NCBI GenBank assembly: GCA_021432635.1 | Contig: MU270030.1 | Span: 880,464-944,463, forward strand | DNA from: Thozetella sp. PMI_491 | Lineage: Eukaryota > Ascomycota > Sordariomycetes > Chaetosphaeriales > Chaetosphaeriaceae | Length of the DNA: 64,000 nt | Direction: 5' to 3' | Shown: one piece after another, positions 13,024 to 24,325 of the stretch | Layout of the letters: each line of letters opens with the position of its first letter | Numbering within the stretch: the stretch's first letter is position 1 | The notes under the pieces: model-generated | The model's database searches: none | What the model was told of the DNA's origin: nothing | The model's input: the letters and a program-made list of their open reading frames with translations, nothing else | Program-made: the position numbers and the translations under genes

Positions 13024-14871
13024 ATGGATGACTCCATCGCGAGGCGGACGCCTAGGGCGTCTAACGACATCGAGAAGGCCGGCGCGCCGCTCCAGAGCAT
13101 GCAGAGCCCCGATGGCAAGGGATCTGTCCACATCCGCGGTCTCGAGACAAGCGAAGAGACGTCTCTTCATCGTGGCCTCGAGGCCCGTCACATCACTATG
13201 ATTGCCATCGGTGGTGCCATCGGAACTGGTCTGCTCATCGGCACCGGAAAGGCCCTCGTCCAGGCCGGCCCCGGGTCTGTCTTCATCTCTTACACCATGA
13301 TCGGCTTCGTCGTCTTCCTCGTCATGGCCGCCCTGGGCGAGATGGCCTCTTGGTTGCCTATGTCCGCTGGTTTCACAGGTTATGCCTCCCGCTTCTGTGA
13401 CCCGTCTCTTGGATTCGCCCTTGGTTGGAGGTAGGTTTGCCACACAAGGCCACTACGTTGGGCCATGTAGCATAACTAACACGTCCCGCTAGCTACTACA
13501 TTAAGTACATCATCGTTACGCCAAACCAGCTGACCTCGGCTGCGCTCATTCTTCAGTACTGGGTAGACCGCGACCGTGTGAACCCCGGTGTCTTCATCGC
13601 TATCTTCCTCGTCTTGATCGTCTGCATCAACTACTTTGGTGTGCGGTTTTTCGGTGAGGTCGAGTTCTGGGTGTCTTCGTTCAAGGTCATCACCATCGTT
13701 GCCGTGATCCTCTTCTCGTTGGTCCTTGCCTTGGGCGGTGGGCCGGACCACGACCGCAAGGGTTTCCGCTACTGGAGAGATCCTGGGTATGTCTACTTTC
13801 CGCCCAAATATGTATTTTGAGTCGAATATTAACCTGGTCAACAGTGCTTTCCGCCCCTACATCAAGGATGGCTCGGCCGGCCAGTTCCTCGGCTTCTGGT
13901 CCTGCATGGTGAACGCCGTCTTCGCCTATCTCGGCACTGAGCTTGTCGGTGTCGTCGTTGCTGAGGCGCAGAACCCCCGCCGCGTGATCCCCCGCGCCAT
14001 TAAGCTCACCTTCTACCGCATCCTCTTCTTCTACTGCCTCAGCGTCCTGCTGGTCGGCATGATCGTGCCCTACAACTCGGAGAAGCTTGCCTTCGCCACC
14101 ACCGCCAAGACCGGTGCGTCCGCTTCGCCTTTCGTCGTTGCGGCCACTATCGCTGGGGTCAGCACCGTCCCTCACATCCTCAACGCCTGCATCCTGGTCT
14201 TTGTCCTCTCCGCTGCCAACTCCGATCTCTACATTGCTAGCCGCACTCTCTACGGTTTGGCCTCTGACGGCGATGCCCCGGCCATCTTCAAGAGGACCGA
14301 CCGGCGTGGCGTCCCGGTCTATGCTCTGCTCATGTCCGCCGCCTGCGCCCTCCTCGCCTTCATGAACGTGACCGACGACACCACCACCGTCTTCGGCTAC
14401 TTCGTAAACGTCGTCACCATCTTCGGTCTGGTCAGCTGGATCTCCATCCTCGTCACCCACATCTACTGGTGCCGCGCGCGCAAGGCCCAGGGCGTCACCG
14501 ACGACATGCTGCCTTACGTCGCTCCCCTCGGCAAGTGGGGCTCGTACATTGCTCTTTTCATCTGCGTCCTGGTGGCCCTCACCAAGAACTTTGACGTCTT
14601 CGTCGGTGGCGACTTTGTCGCCAAGGGCAAGTACAAGACCATGATCACCGGATACATCGGCATCCCCGTCTACCTCATCCTCATCTTCGGCCACAAGCTC
14701 GTCACCAAGAGCCGCGGCCTCAAGCCCCATGAGGTCGATCTGTTCACTGGCAAGGACCACATCGACAGGGAAGAGGAGGAGTTCCTCGCCCAACAGGCGG
14801 CCAAGTTGGAGGCCGAGGGTCCGAATCGGGGTGGCGCGTTCTATCAAAAGTTCGTTTCGTGGCTGTTTTAA
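13024..14871 (+). CDS. Amino acid permease (APC superfamily, fungal YAT/GAP type)
   Basis: Three exons: 13024-13430, 13493-13786, 13845-14871; 575 aa. The introns (62 and 58 nt) have GTAGGT and GTATGT donors, and the phases join to give GWSYYIKYIIVTPNQLT and RDPGAFRPY, both typical of the family. The N-terminal cytoplasmic tail of about 55 residues is followed by the amino acid permease signature (HITMIAIGGAIGTGLLIGTG) and about twelve hydrophobic segments. The C-terminal tail carries an acidic EEEE-type stretch and ends in FVSWLF. These are plasma-membrane proton symporters for amino acids. The start at 13024 is preferred because the tail then matches the family; in-frame ATG 12880 would add 48 residues. 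Substrate range cannot be read from the sequence. Confidence 0.9.
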
Positions 14872-15682
14872 GCGAGTTGACTGCATCACCCATCAGATGC
14901 CATGGCATACTCTCCAGCAGAGAGTCATTGCCTCATCAAGCATTTACACTTGTCTTGATGTTATCCAATCAGGCAAATATCGCCTGCATAGAATAGAATA
15001 CCGCGTATCCGCGCATTTCCATCTACATCTTGCTTTCCTTTGCTTCTGCCTGAAACTGTGACACTAGTGGTGTACTATGGATACATATTAGAAGTAATAT
15101 CGAGATGCCAGATCCTAAAAGTCGAGGAAATTTTTTATCCCCGCTTACTACAGGTACAGTACCTAGCCTCCCGTGGCGAAAGCCAGAGACTTAAGCGGGT
15201 CTGGAGCTCTTCACATCAAGCCCTCCTAGCTTTGGTGGGCCGACTGTAGTGTACCCTCTAGTTGCAGTTAGCTACCCACAGTACGTAGTCGAGGTCTAGA
15301 CCGCCGAAAGGTTTAGCTCATTAGAGGGGCGCCGTTATGGAGTACTCAAAATGCGCTATCGTGCCTACTAGGTAACTGGGGATGGGGAGTTCGCCATTCA
15401 ACTAGCACAGGCTCGTCGATTGCATAATATCCTTGCTAGATATTTTACTGGTGATTACTCGACCATATTCATGCGCGTTGCAATAAGCTGCATGGTATTG
15501 TTTCCTAAATAGACAATCGACGACGAGAAATCAATAATATCTTGGTATCTACGCTTCTGGGTTGCCAGCCCTCGCATATTCATGTTTGACAGGCCCTGTT
15601 AAAGTACCAGCTCTAAAATACCATCGTCTTTAACAAATTTCCCAATTCCGTAACGGTCGCACACAAGCCTGCTTATCGTTAG
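14872..15682. other. Intergenic between convergent genes, no gene recognised
   Basis: 3-prime flanks of the permease (plus) and the terpene cyclase (minus). AT-rich, with only short open frames. Confidence 0.5.
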
Positions 15683-16966
15683 CTATACCCACGAATGGTT
15701 AGAAATCAGATGCCACCTGAGCACGTACGACCAAATGTAGCTACCAGTCATGTTGGTCTTGAATGTGTCGACATATTGCTGCGTCATCCAATGTGCTTCT
15801 GTATCATGCTCTGTCATAGCCAATAGCCGACCCGCAGCCGCGTCGAAGCTGTCAGCAGAAATGCGAATAGCATCAAGCAGAATGCTAATGGCGTCCTCTA
15901 ACTCAAGGCCAGCCTGATGTATCATAACTGGAATAGTGCTATGTAGACTTTCTGTCTTCTTTTGATAGTGTTAAGGATATTCAGCTTGTGTAGACAGCAT
16001 AGGCATGGGTATTATCCTACCATTTCTTTCCGGAGCGACATAATGTCGTTCATACTAGAGCCATATATTAGCCACTGATATTTCGACTTAGAAAGGAACC
16101 ACTCACATGAAAATATGACAGTTAAGTTCGTTCCAGATGATCTTAAGCTCCTCGGTGCGAAATAACTCCTCGGGAATCTTCCCGCCAATCATGTATCTAT
16201 TTGGAAGTAGGGAATTAGCAAACGCCCGAAACTCCTTCGCCATGATTGTGTACTTACTCTCCAAGTGCATTGTAGGTGTAAACAGAGGACGTTCCGAGGC
16301 GGTGGCTCCAGAATGCCTCAATGGATGGCAGTCCCCCAGCTCGTACATAATCTTGTTCAATCTCGCAGCAGCCCATATAAAATCCAATTTCCCCCAGAAA
16401 TGCCCTCCGTTGATCAAGGTCCATGTCTTCTCGCAGACGATCGGCAGCGTGTCTGAAGAGGGTGCAGTACTTGGTCGGAGGGAGTGGCTCGTCCTCGGTG
16501 TCCCCGACACCGAGGTGAAAAGCCGCATACTCGAGGGCCTTTGTATGAAGCCACTCAACCTTGTCGCAATCCGGGCCGGCATCGGATTCTGTGGCTTTAT
16601 CCTCGATCACATCATCCCAGAGGAATAGCCACATCGAATAATAGGCCATAGTCAAGAGCCGATCCAGCGTGCATCTAGGGTACCAGCTGTCGACCGGTGA
16701 GCGGCAATATCTGCCAACCTGACGAGGCTGAGGCACACTTACATGGCACAAAACAGCGGTAGGTTCACCTTGCGAGCCTTCAAGGCCACATGGCTATCCG
16801 ATATCCACTCGTCGATTCGCGCGTCGATGATCTGGATAAGCTCCGTATAATGAGGACTCATCTCGGACGGCCATCGCGAAAAGAAAGGCTCCAGATTTGG
16901 GAGCTTAAGCGTTTTCCCACGAAGGCTTGCCGCCATTTGGGCGACTGGGCTGCTGATATCTGGCAT
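15683..16966 (-). CDS. Class I terpene cyclase (fungal sesquiterpene-synthase type)
   Basis: Five exons on the minus strand: 16743-16966, 16258-16686, 16107-16196, 16021-16054, 15683-15955; 349 aa, the usual size for fungal sesquiterpene cyclases. All four introns (56, 61, 52 and 65 nt) have GT-AG ends, and the phases agree across every junction. The metal-binding aspartate motif is DDVIE at residues 99-103. The NSE motif NDIMSLRKE is at 250-258 and is complete. The pyrophosphate-sensor Arg is R204 in HRLGTSS, exactly 46 residues before the NSE Asn, as in the family. Near the C-terminus the usual Arg-Tyr pair is R339-W340. The enzyme should ionise a prenyl diphosphate, probably farnesyl diphosphate, and cyclise it; the product cannot be predicted. 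No P450 or transporter could be identified beside it, so it may be a single-gene pathway or have lost partners. Confidence 0.9.
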
Positions 16967-17614
16967 ATTGCTTGTGTCTTCTTATTTGCTCTGTCTCCTC
17001 TTGGTTCGGGTAGTTCTACCATTAGAGAGCGACATGTGGCTATGGGCTCGCTATATACTCGCCCTCCGCGAAGATGCTCGCTTGTTCTCAACAACATAGC
17101 TCTGGCTTCAGCCCTGGCAACGACTGCGACCACACCACCTGCCTGCGCACCTATACCATTCTGCCAATAGTCTGTAAAGTAGACCACTAGTTTAGACCTC
17201 TCCTCTCGACCGCCGAGGCAGGATGGCCGTATTGAGAGATAGAGGGCAATGTACTTTCCCCGTTATAGAAGTAAAGTGATTGTGATTCCGCAGGTGATTG
17301 CATGTGGCGCCCCCTTTTCCTCGAGTCGAGACAGCGCGTGGACCAGCTCTGCTCTACCGGGGAGGATATCCGGTTCCACCCCCTCCTTGTCCCGCCTGTG
17401 ATGTGCGACACGCATTCGGCGAAGCCAGTAGGTTGCAAGGCGGGGCTGGCCAATGGCTGCGAGATACTCAAACCGAATGCACACCATCTTCCTGACTTGC
17501 AGGGATTGTGGGGGTATTGGCGAGGCTCTACCTCGGACGCAGGAAGAGCAACGAGAGCCGGGTCAACATTGGCCCCCACGAACAGACTAGCCCCCAAGCT
17601 GCGTTGACCGGTTA

Positions 17615-17971
17615 TCACGCCGCATCAGGCGCCGAAATTCGATCCAATGAGACGTATACGAGCCTGCAAGTCAACATCCCTGGGTTTAGCGGTACATATA
17701 AGTTCTCAAAGTCTTCGACATGGAGGGACGGGCCGCATTGCGGGGCGTCAGAACCCCAGACGTACCTACGGACGGGGGTTTTAAATGCATTGATAAAGCC
17801 CAACACCATCTTTCCATATTTGCTATCTAAGTATCTTCGAGGAAAGCTATCACATGTTAAGAAGCCAAAGCCACGTCGGATATTCATATACTCTAGATGT
17901 CGAGCTCCGGGTAAGATACGACGTGGTATGGGGAGGATAGGGAAGCCCTTCTCCTCATAGCTCGCACTCAT
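17615..17971 (-). CDS. Doubtful open frame, 118 codons
   Basis: Open frame beginning MSASYEEKGFPILPIPRRIL. No domain or targeting signal is recognised. A second minus-strand frame (17263-17487) lies downstream in another phase; I could not find a splice joining them that gave a known family. It may be a relic of a gene once associated with the terpene cyclase, or chance. Confidence 0.15.
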   Translation of the reverse strand: MSASYEEKGFPILPIPRRILPGARHLEYMNIRRGFGFLTCDSFPRRYLDSKYGKMVLGFINAFKTPVRRYVWGSDAPQCGPSLHVEDFENLYVPLNPGMLTCRLVYVSLDRISAPDAA

Positions 17972-19426
17972 ATGGTATCTAGCCCAGATTAGTGAGCTGT
18001 TGAAGCTTCCTAGGCACCATTCATAGTGTCCTAATGCCGAGAAGTATCTTATCTAACCTTCTTGGGCTTAGATTTGGAAATCAATCGGCTATCGTAACTC
18101 TGTGCGCCACTCAGACGGCACTTGATTCCCTACTTGGGAATTTTGCTGATTGTAGAAGCGCCTATGTATGTACATAATATCAACTAAATCAGAACGCCAT
18201 TCCACCGAACGAAGTAAAAAGACCTATTCAGCGAAGAAAGCTGCGAATTGTCACGTATTCTGCCCAAGCTGAGCTAGCTCAGTCACGCGCAGTATAACGC
18301 CGCGGCACAGCCAACTCTCGTATCACCAAGAGCGGACTTCTCCCGCCAGCTTGTTCTAATAAAAGTCCTTTTAGTAAGCGATTCAGGCCGTGTGCAACGT
18401 AGATGTGTAAGCAAGTTCTTGCTGGTATCGATATATGTAGGTCCAGATCTCTATGATGCTAGCTCTATTAATCAGTAGGGGATCTTATTCGAGATCTAAA
18501 TCTCACTTTCTCCATCGACTTCTCGCCCAAAACTTTGATTATATCCCTGCATATCAGCTCTAACTTGAACGCTTGGGGAGGGTCACCTAACTCGTTGAGC
18601 TTACATCTGCCCAAGGAGACACAGAACAGATGAATACGGGGGTATTCTAATATCAGCTGCGTATATGTTCAGCCACCTAGAGAAAGATTGTTAACCAGTC
18701 TCAGTTACGAAGTGTTCTTAGCCACGTCTGACAAAGATAAGCCAGGCTCTGGGGCAAACCAATTAATAAGACCACAATGGCTACATGAAATCACTTTTCC
18801 CTAACTTTAACCCCTAAGCTCGACATTGGCGTCGCCATCTACAAGTATTAAGATAGAGCTCAGGGAGCAGGACACCATGGGGAAGACTTAGTAACTATTC
18901 AGACCACACTGGAAGGTCGCGAGTGAATTCCGGTCTGACCTTGCATGGCGTAGTGTCACGAAACCAGGTCCAATCGGTTAATCAGGCACAGTCATACAAC
19001 CCGGATCCCGATAAGATCTTGGCAAGATCCGGAGTAAGACAGATCAGATTTCTTCATGTGCAACCGAAGACATATTGAATCAAAGTAGTTAGCATCGGTA
19101 GCATTGCAGTTGCTTTCGGTGTCCTTGTGGCAAAAGGAATAGCCAATTTCTTGGCCAAATGATCCCTCACGTCCTGAAATTCCAGGCAGCGGTCAATATA
19201 GATCCAAGTCGAACACTTATCCCGTCAATTTTCCACGGCCTAATATATCGAAGCCAGAAGTGTTTCCCAACGGGGAATTGTTGCGACGATGGAACGGCCG
19301 GACCGTCCTGGTTCTCACGTAAGGCACCACAGATCCAGTGCAAAGTACCGCGCAAAGGGACTTTGAACCTGACTCTGGTGAGCAATTGAATACCCAGAGG
19401 TTACAACAGGAGCCTCTACACGGCAA

Positions 19427-19433
19427 TATAAAA
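19427..19433 (+). promoter_or_regulatory. TATA box of the small secreted protein gene
   Basis: TATAAAA lies 68 bases before the ATG at 19501, a normal distance for a fungal TATA promoter with a short leader. Confidence 0.5.
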
Positions 19434-19500
19434 GGTCATACCTCTCTCTGCCACTAGTTCAATACAGTATTCAGCACTAACAGCTCCCATCTACCTAATC

Positions 19501-20026
19501 ATGCAGTTCACCAAGTCTCTCCTCGCTCTTCTGCCCTTGGCGCTCTCCGTGGCTGGTGAGAGCGAAATCTGCACTCCTTGGAAGGTCTCGGTTCCCGACA
19601 ATGTTCGCAACCTTTCGAGCGATGTCACCACCGCGTGGGCGAAAGATCTTTGTGCAACGCTCACCTTCCAGGTCGACTCGGGCTTTGAGATCGTCAAGAC
19701 GCCCATCGCGGACGGAGTACTGGGTGATGATGGACAGATCTGGGGCCTCCAGGTGGTAAGCCAAAGTTCTTGCAATGGCACGTAGCTCTAATGAGAAGTA
19801 TTGACGCTGGATTACAGGCTTCGCACCTGCTGCGCGACATTAATCAGTGCCTAGTGAGTTTGCTCCGATTCCTCTTAAAGCCTTATTCTGTTGCTGATAA
19901 ATACTGCAGAACTATGCAACAAGTGTAACGGAGGACTGCCTCGGCTCGTTGGGTTTCGACGGGGGGCTTATGACGGGTCCTACTCCGTTCGAACTATTTG
20001 CCAACGTCGTCCCGCTTACGGCTTGA
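19501..20026 (+). CDS. Small secreted cysteine-containing protein (effector-like)
   Basis: Three exons: 19501-19755, 19818-19853 (36 nt) and 19910-20026; 135 aa. The donors are GTAAGC and GTGAGT, the acceptors TACAG and TGCAG, and all junctions are phase 0. Residues 1-18 form a signal peptide (MQFTKSLLALLPLALSVA), leaving a mature protein of about 117 aa with four cysteines (in ICTPW, LCATL, NQCL and EDCLG), consistent with two disulfides. The tiny middle exon supplies one cysteine, which supports the splice model. The mature protein is acidic and short, with no recognised domain. Fungal proteins of this shape are often host-interaction effectors or surface proteins; that is inference. A TATA box precedes it. 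Confidence 0.65.
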
Positions 20027-20432
20027 TTTTAGATCGTGGATATTTAACGTTCTTTAACGTCAATGTATTGATTCCGTCAAAATATAAGCTATTGTCGCAA
20101 CAGAGTAGACACGTTAGTTGAGATCATTCACTCAATTTCTGACTGTATAACTAAGAGTCTATGTTGTAAACCATTACGCAGGAGGGGCGATATCCGTAAT
20201 GCCTAACACCCACAACTCCGAACCCCCGGTCTTTCGAGATGGCAGACATCCGCCTGTGCCATGGACGTAGCAATCTTGGAAGGTGGGGGCCATCAAGTGG
20301 GGCCTCAGCATCATGGGAGGCTTGGAGGGATAATATATAACGGCGAAGGCGGCACATGTGACCGGATTTCCCCCCTCTCTACTTTCCTTGAACTCGTGCT
20401 GCTGGGAGCCGAACCATCCGTCGGCTCAGAAA
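20027..20432. other. Intergenic, no gene recognised
   Basis: 3-prime flank of the secreted-protein gene and upstream region of the HET gene. Nothing else seen. Confidence 0.5.
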
Positions 20433-22376
20433 ATGAATGAAATGCCCCTCAGTTTTAATACTGAATCCGAACCAAGGAACTGGAAGCCACATACATACAA
20501 TGAGCTTGACTCCTCGAAGCAGCAGATTCGGCTTCTTGAGCTGCTCCCGCCCTCTCAGGCGAAAGGGCTTCCTCTAAACAACCTCATCACTGTCTCGCTT
20601 GATGAGAAGCCACATTACGACGCCCTGAGCTACGTCTGGGGCACTGCCATACCAGAATCCCAGATATTACTAGCTGATGACACTGTTCTCGTCATCGGGC
20701 GCAATTTGAAGAATGCTATCGAGGACTTGCGGCTCTCGGACCGGCCCAGGACCATTTGGATTGACGCAATATGTATCGACCAGCAGAATTTGACCGAAAA
20801 GAGCCACCAGATACGAGCCATGAGACAAATATTCTCCCATGCCCGCGAGGTAAGGGCCTGGATGGACCAGACAGTTGACCCGGCCGCCCCTGTATTTAAG
20901 ATGTTGGAAACCTTCGGCGGTAAACGCGAAGAGCGAGCTCTCTTCGAATCTACACCCGACACAGAAATGCCAGCAGCCTTTACTGGCGACCATCTTCTCT
21001 GGGACTTTTGGAGGCCATTTACCGAGGTCCTTGGCAACCCATACTGGGAGAGGCTCTGGATTCAGCAAGAGATACACTTGGCCAAGAAGTTAATTCTACA
21101 CTTCGCCAACCACGTTTCCATCGACGGGGCCGTAATATTTAACACCATAAACTGGATCATGGCGCACGAGTCTTTTTGGGGCAAGAGATTGATAGAGACC
21201 CTGACGCTTCGCAAAGAAGATGTGCCAGCAGAATTGCGCTCAAGCATACCTCGGCTCTTTTTGGAGGCGCTACATAATGGCCAACGCCAGAGTTTAGCTT
21301 ATTTGTTCCTCTCTTCTAGCCTTTTGAAGGTGACCAACCCTTCGGATCGGGTTTACGGCCTTCTTGCATTGGCCGACGATGACAACCTCGATTCCATTTC
21401 GATCGACTACAATCTGCCCACTCCGCAAGTATACATGCAAGTAATGAAACACTGGCTACATACTCGCCGTTCACTGGGTTTCTTGTGCTTTTCTGGACGA
21501 TCTGGCGCGCAGCCAATGCCTGGCCTACCAACTTGGGTCCCAGCTCCAGATAAGAGATCGTTAATTGCTGAGGGTTGTATGGACTCTATGGCCAGTCATA
21601 ATGGTGATATCGCCGCGCATATTGACCCCGAGATGGGAACTCTTTCTGTTAGGGGAGTCAGATGCGGGGCTATTGGCAAAATACTCGAGGAAGAAGAAGT
21701 CTGTGATGAGTCTGTACGAGACCAAGCGAGGGAGATATGGACATTTCTCGAATCATCGGACAGCCTCGAAAGCCCGCAGGCAGTTGAACATATCAGTTTC
21801 CTATTATCTATCCGACCCACGATACGCGATGATCTTCCAGCTCCTCAAAGCGAGAGTTTACTAGAAGTGTTGAATGAAGTCTTCGAGTTTCTGAGGCGCT
21901 TTACCTTGTCTAAAGTCACAATGGATCAATGGATATGCGGCAGCGTGTTGAAAGAGTTGGAGCACAAGCCCTTTTTTATCTGGTTTCTTCGGTGCGTCTA
22001 TCACAAAGTGTTGGTAGTTTTGAAGAACGGGCCCTCGGCGGTGGTATCGGTCGCTGAGGTGCAGCGGCCGCCACAGATTGGAGATGAAGTATGGATATTG
22101 GAAGGCTGTCCGAGGGTTATGATACTCAGAGCTGTGGAGGCACGGGAGCCTCGCCAATATCAAGTTATTGGATACGCTGCTATTTCAGGAATGCCAGGGA
22201 CGGCCGACCAGCTACTGGTCAATAATGACCAAACGCCACGCACAAACACGCCTGGCTCACTTGGATATCCCATCCTGGATTTTGAGCAAGTTTCGGCATC
22301 TGACAGTCCTTCTGTCTACGATACCTCCCCAGCAGAGGTTGAGGATGAGAGTTCGACAAAGATCCAACTCGTGTAG
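20433..22376 (+). CDS. HET-domain protein, single exon
   Basis: An uninterrupted frame of 647 aa from ATG 20433; the in-frame ATG at 20358 would add 25 residues. HET motifs in order are HYDALSYVWG near residue 60-70, RTIWIDAICIDQ near 110, and HAREVRAWM and ERLWIQQEIHLAK near 200, then DRVYGLLALADD. A C-terminal part of about 300 residues contains GDEVWILEGCPRVMILR, the usual end module of this HET subgroup, in which the protein resembles the HET-6/heterokaryon-incompatibility type. No ankyrin, NACHT or WD repeats follow. The role in incompatibility or programmed cell death is family knowledge, not shown here. Confidence 0.88.
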   Translation: MNEMPLSFNTESEPRNWKPHTYNELDSSKQQIRLLELLPPSQAKGLPLNNLITVSLDEKPHYDALSYVWGTAIPESQILLADDTVLVIGRNLKNAIEDLRLSDRPRTIWIDAICIDQQNLTEKSHQIRAMRQIFSHAREVRAWMDQTVDPAAPVFKMLETFGGKREERALFESTPDTEMPAAFTGDHLLWDFWRPFTEVLGNPYWERLWIQQEIHLAKKLILHFANHVSIDGAVIFNTINWIMAHESFWGKRLIETLTLRKEDVPAELRSSIPRLFLEALHNGQRQSLAYLFLSSSLLKVTNPSDRVYGLLALADDDNLDSISIDYNLPTPQVYMQVMKHWLHTRRSLGFLCFSGRSGAQPMPGLPTWVPAPDKRSLIAEGCMDSMASHNGDIAAHIDPEMGTLSVRGVRCGAIGKILEEEEVCDESVRDQAREIWTFLESSDSLESPQAVEHISFLLSIRPTIRDDLPAPQSESLLEVLNEVFEFLRRFTLSKVTMDQWICGSVLKELEHKPFFIWFLRCVYHKVLVVLKNGPSAVVSVAEVQRPPQIGDEVWILEGCPRVMILRAVEAREPRQYQVIGYAAISGMPGTADQLLVNNDQTPRTNTPGSLGYPILDFEQVSASDSPSVYDTSPAEVEDESSTKIQLV

Positions 22377-24325
22377 GAAGATATCAACGAGTCACCCGAG
22401 GATCGATGAAAACCCCAAACTGTATGCTATGCTTCAGTCAAAAGAAAACCTAATATATAGCATATGAAGAGCCCGGGCACTTGGCCCTAAAGGAGTCGTA
22501 TATTTCGCGTCGGAGATAGGGATGGCCTGATGATGACAAATTTTGCTGCAGCCTCGCCGACCATGCATAAGCTGGAGGCTCAGAGCCCTGTGAGGTATGA
22601 TAATCAACCTAGTACTTGGGGTAAACGGTCGATATATGCTCATGAGTTGGCTAAAGCTTTAGCGTTTTGTGGCAAAACCGAAATGTTGAAGCGAAGTGGG
22701 TGCGGCCACTTGAGATAGGTCTGGGGCGAGTACCTAAGTTCTGGCTCCACTTGGAGGGCCGTATGGGTTGGGGCGATATGGAGGTCCCAAAGGTGCGCAA
22801 AAGTGCCCCGGGCCTCCAAGAACAACCAAGACACCGCAAAGACACAAAATATATAAAGAAATGTAGCAGATGAGAAATCATGGTTCACTTTTCACGAAAA
22901 TTCACTTGCGAGCAGTCTGTCGGGTCATCATTTGTCGAGCACCTTGGTGCATTCGTTGAACAATCAATCCAGAGTTCTACCTTGCAATTTAGGTACCTCG
23001 GTACCTAGTGTTCACAGTCAGCACTACGGCTCTCTTTCCTCACACCCGCAAACATTTCAACTAAACCAGAGCCAAGTCAGCGATGGGTTCGCAAAAGAAT
23101 GAAACCAAACCGCGCTCGGGGACCTACGTCCCCGTTCGCAGGGAATTTGGCTCGACTAGTAGCCGGTCAACAGACAGCAAGAGGCATGCAGCAAGCAATC
23201 CCATGGAGCGGTGGCTGTCTGAACGTCCTTGCGACTCACCATACAACACAATTGGCAGTGTAGCGGTTTCACGTGGAAATAAGACGACGCGCGTTGACTC
23301 CGCCTCACACGAACGTTGGGACTGGAGCAATGCGGCCACTACCGGCAGCTAGGGAGGGTGCGTGGGTTGGGGAAGCTTAAAGAGTATCGGTGGGGAAGCG
23401 GAAGTGCCGTTTGGGGGTTTTACCTCTTCTTCTAGAGGTGCATGGTACATGTGGAGGGTGTTCCTCTCTACCTGTATAGTATATTGAACGCTCGATAAAA
23501 TAGAATAGCCAGACCCTGACTTCGATGCTTGGTTTATCTACCGTACTTTAGTTGCAATAAAAAAAATACCCTTCAGTATTTTCATCATCAGTGCATTACT
23601 CTGGTAGCAAGAAGTTCCCAATAAGAGCCTTCACAAACTGCTGCGCTTCTCAGCGAATTCTCGTGCTTTGATCAAGGCTTTGTCAGATAATGCAGTATCC
23701 GGTGGACTCTGTATAGGTTCCGATGGTGACGCCAAGACATCTCGGAGCTTGACCAGAAGCTCCCCAAATTCGAAGCCTCCCCACCAAACCTGGTTAGCGA
23801 TTATTGTAACTACCATTTTGTGAATATGCAGTACGCCAGTGGGTGTTGTATGTACTAAGTCGAATGGCAGAAAAAGGGGTTTCAAGGAGGTTCAAGTGAC
23901 AAATAGACGACGCAGGATTTGCGTCTAAAGCTCATCATAGACCCATCTGCTTTAATAAATAATAATTTCGCAGGAGCCGTTCTGGGTGAGTTATGACTCC
24001 GCTAAAGGAGACTGCATGCGAGATGGCCCGTCTTGCAATGCGGGTCAGTCCCCTTGGCCCAGCACGTGACAGAATGCGACCCTCAATTTAAAATGAACAA
24101 AAGTACCATTGTGGCTTGGCGATGCTGACGCGGATGCGATGAAGTCAGTTCTCGTATTTGCCTGACGACATAACAACCTCTTCAATCAAAACTAGTGCCT
24201 TACAGGCCACCAACGCTCTCTGACACCCAAGTTTCGCTGAAAAGCACCGGCTAATCGAAGCATCTTCGCTTCGATTCATTGCTCTCAAGGCAAACTCGAC
24301 GTGGCATTAGCCACTGCCACCAACC
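22377..24325. other. 2-kb stretch with at most one small gene
   Basis: Contains the doubtful 89-codon frame at 23083 and short frames on both strands, including a minus-strand frame at 23631-23885 without a recognised domain. Otherwise AT-rich spacer. Confidence 0.4.
23083..23352 (+). CDS. Possible small hypothetical protein (89 aa)
   Basis: An ATG frame preceded by a CA-rich leader (ACCAGAGCCAAGTCAGCG), typical of fungal translation starts. The product is hydrophilic and rich in Ser, Arg, Asn and Thr, with no domain, signal peptide or intron. It is probably intrinsically disordered if expressed. Confidence 0.25.
   Translation: MGSQKNETKPRSGTYVPVRREFGSTSSRSTDSKRHAASNPMERWLSERPCDSPYNTIGSVAVSRGNKTTRVDSASHERWDWSNAATTGS

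Larger units (their letters stand above)
16967..19500. other. 2.5-kb stretch with no secure gene
   Basis: Upstream region of the terpene cyclase, then minus-strand frames of 74-143 codons between 17187 and 17971 that belong to no family I recognise; they could be remnants of a decayed gene. From about 18000 to 19400 the sequence is AT-rich with no long frame. The last 100 bases are the promoter of the secreted-protein gene. Confidence 0.4.

Noticed and set aside
13690-14889. 399-codon minus-strand frame opposite the permease
   Set aside because: It is the complement of the permease exons. High GC codon use removes stops on the other strand, and the Glu/Asp/Gly-rich translation has no domain.
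17187-17971. P450 or other tailoring gene beside the terpene cyclase
   Set aside because: No heme-binding FxxGxxxC, ExxR or other tailoring-enzyme motif is present in any frame I read.
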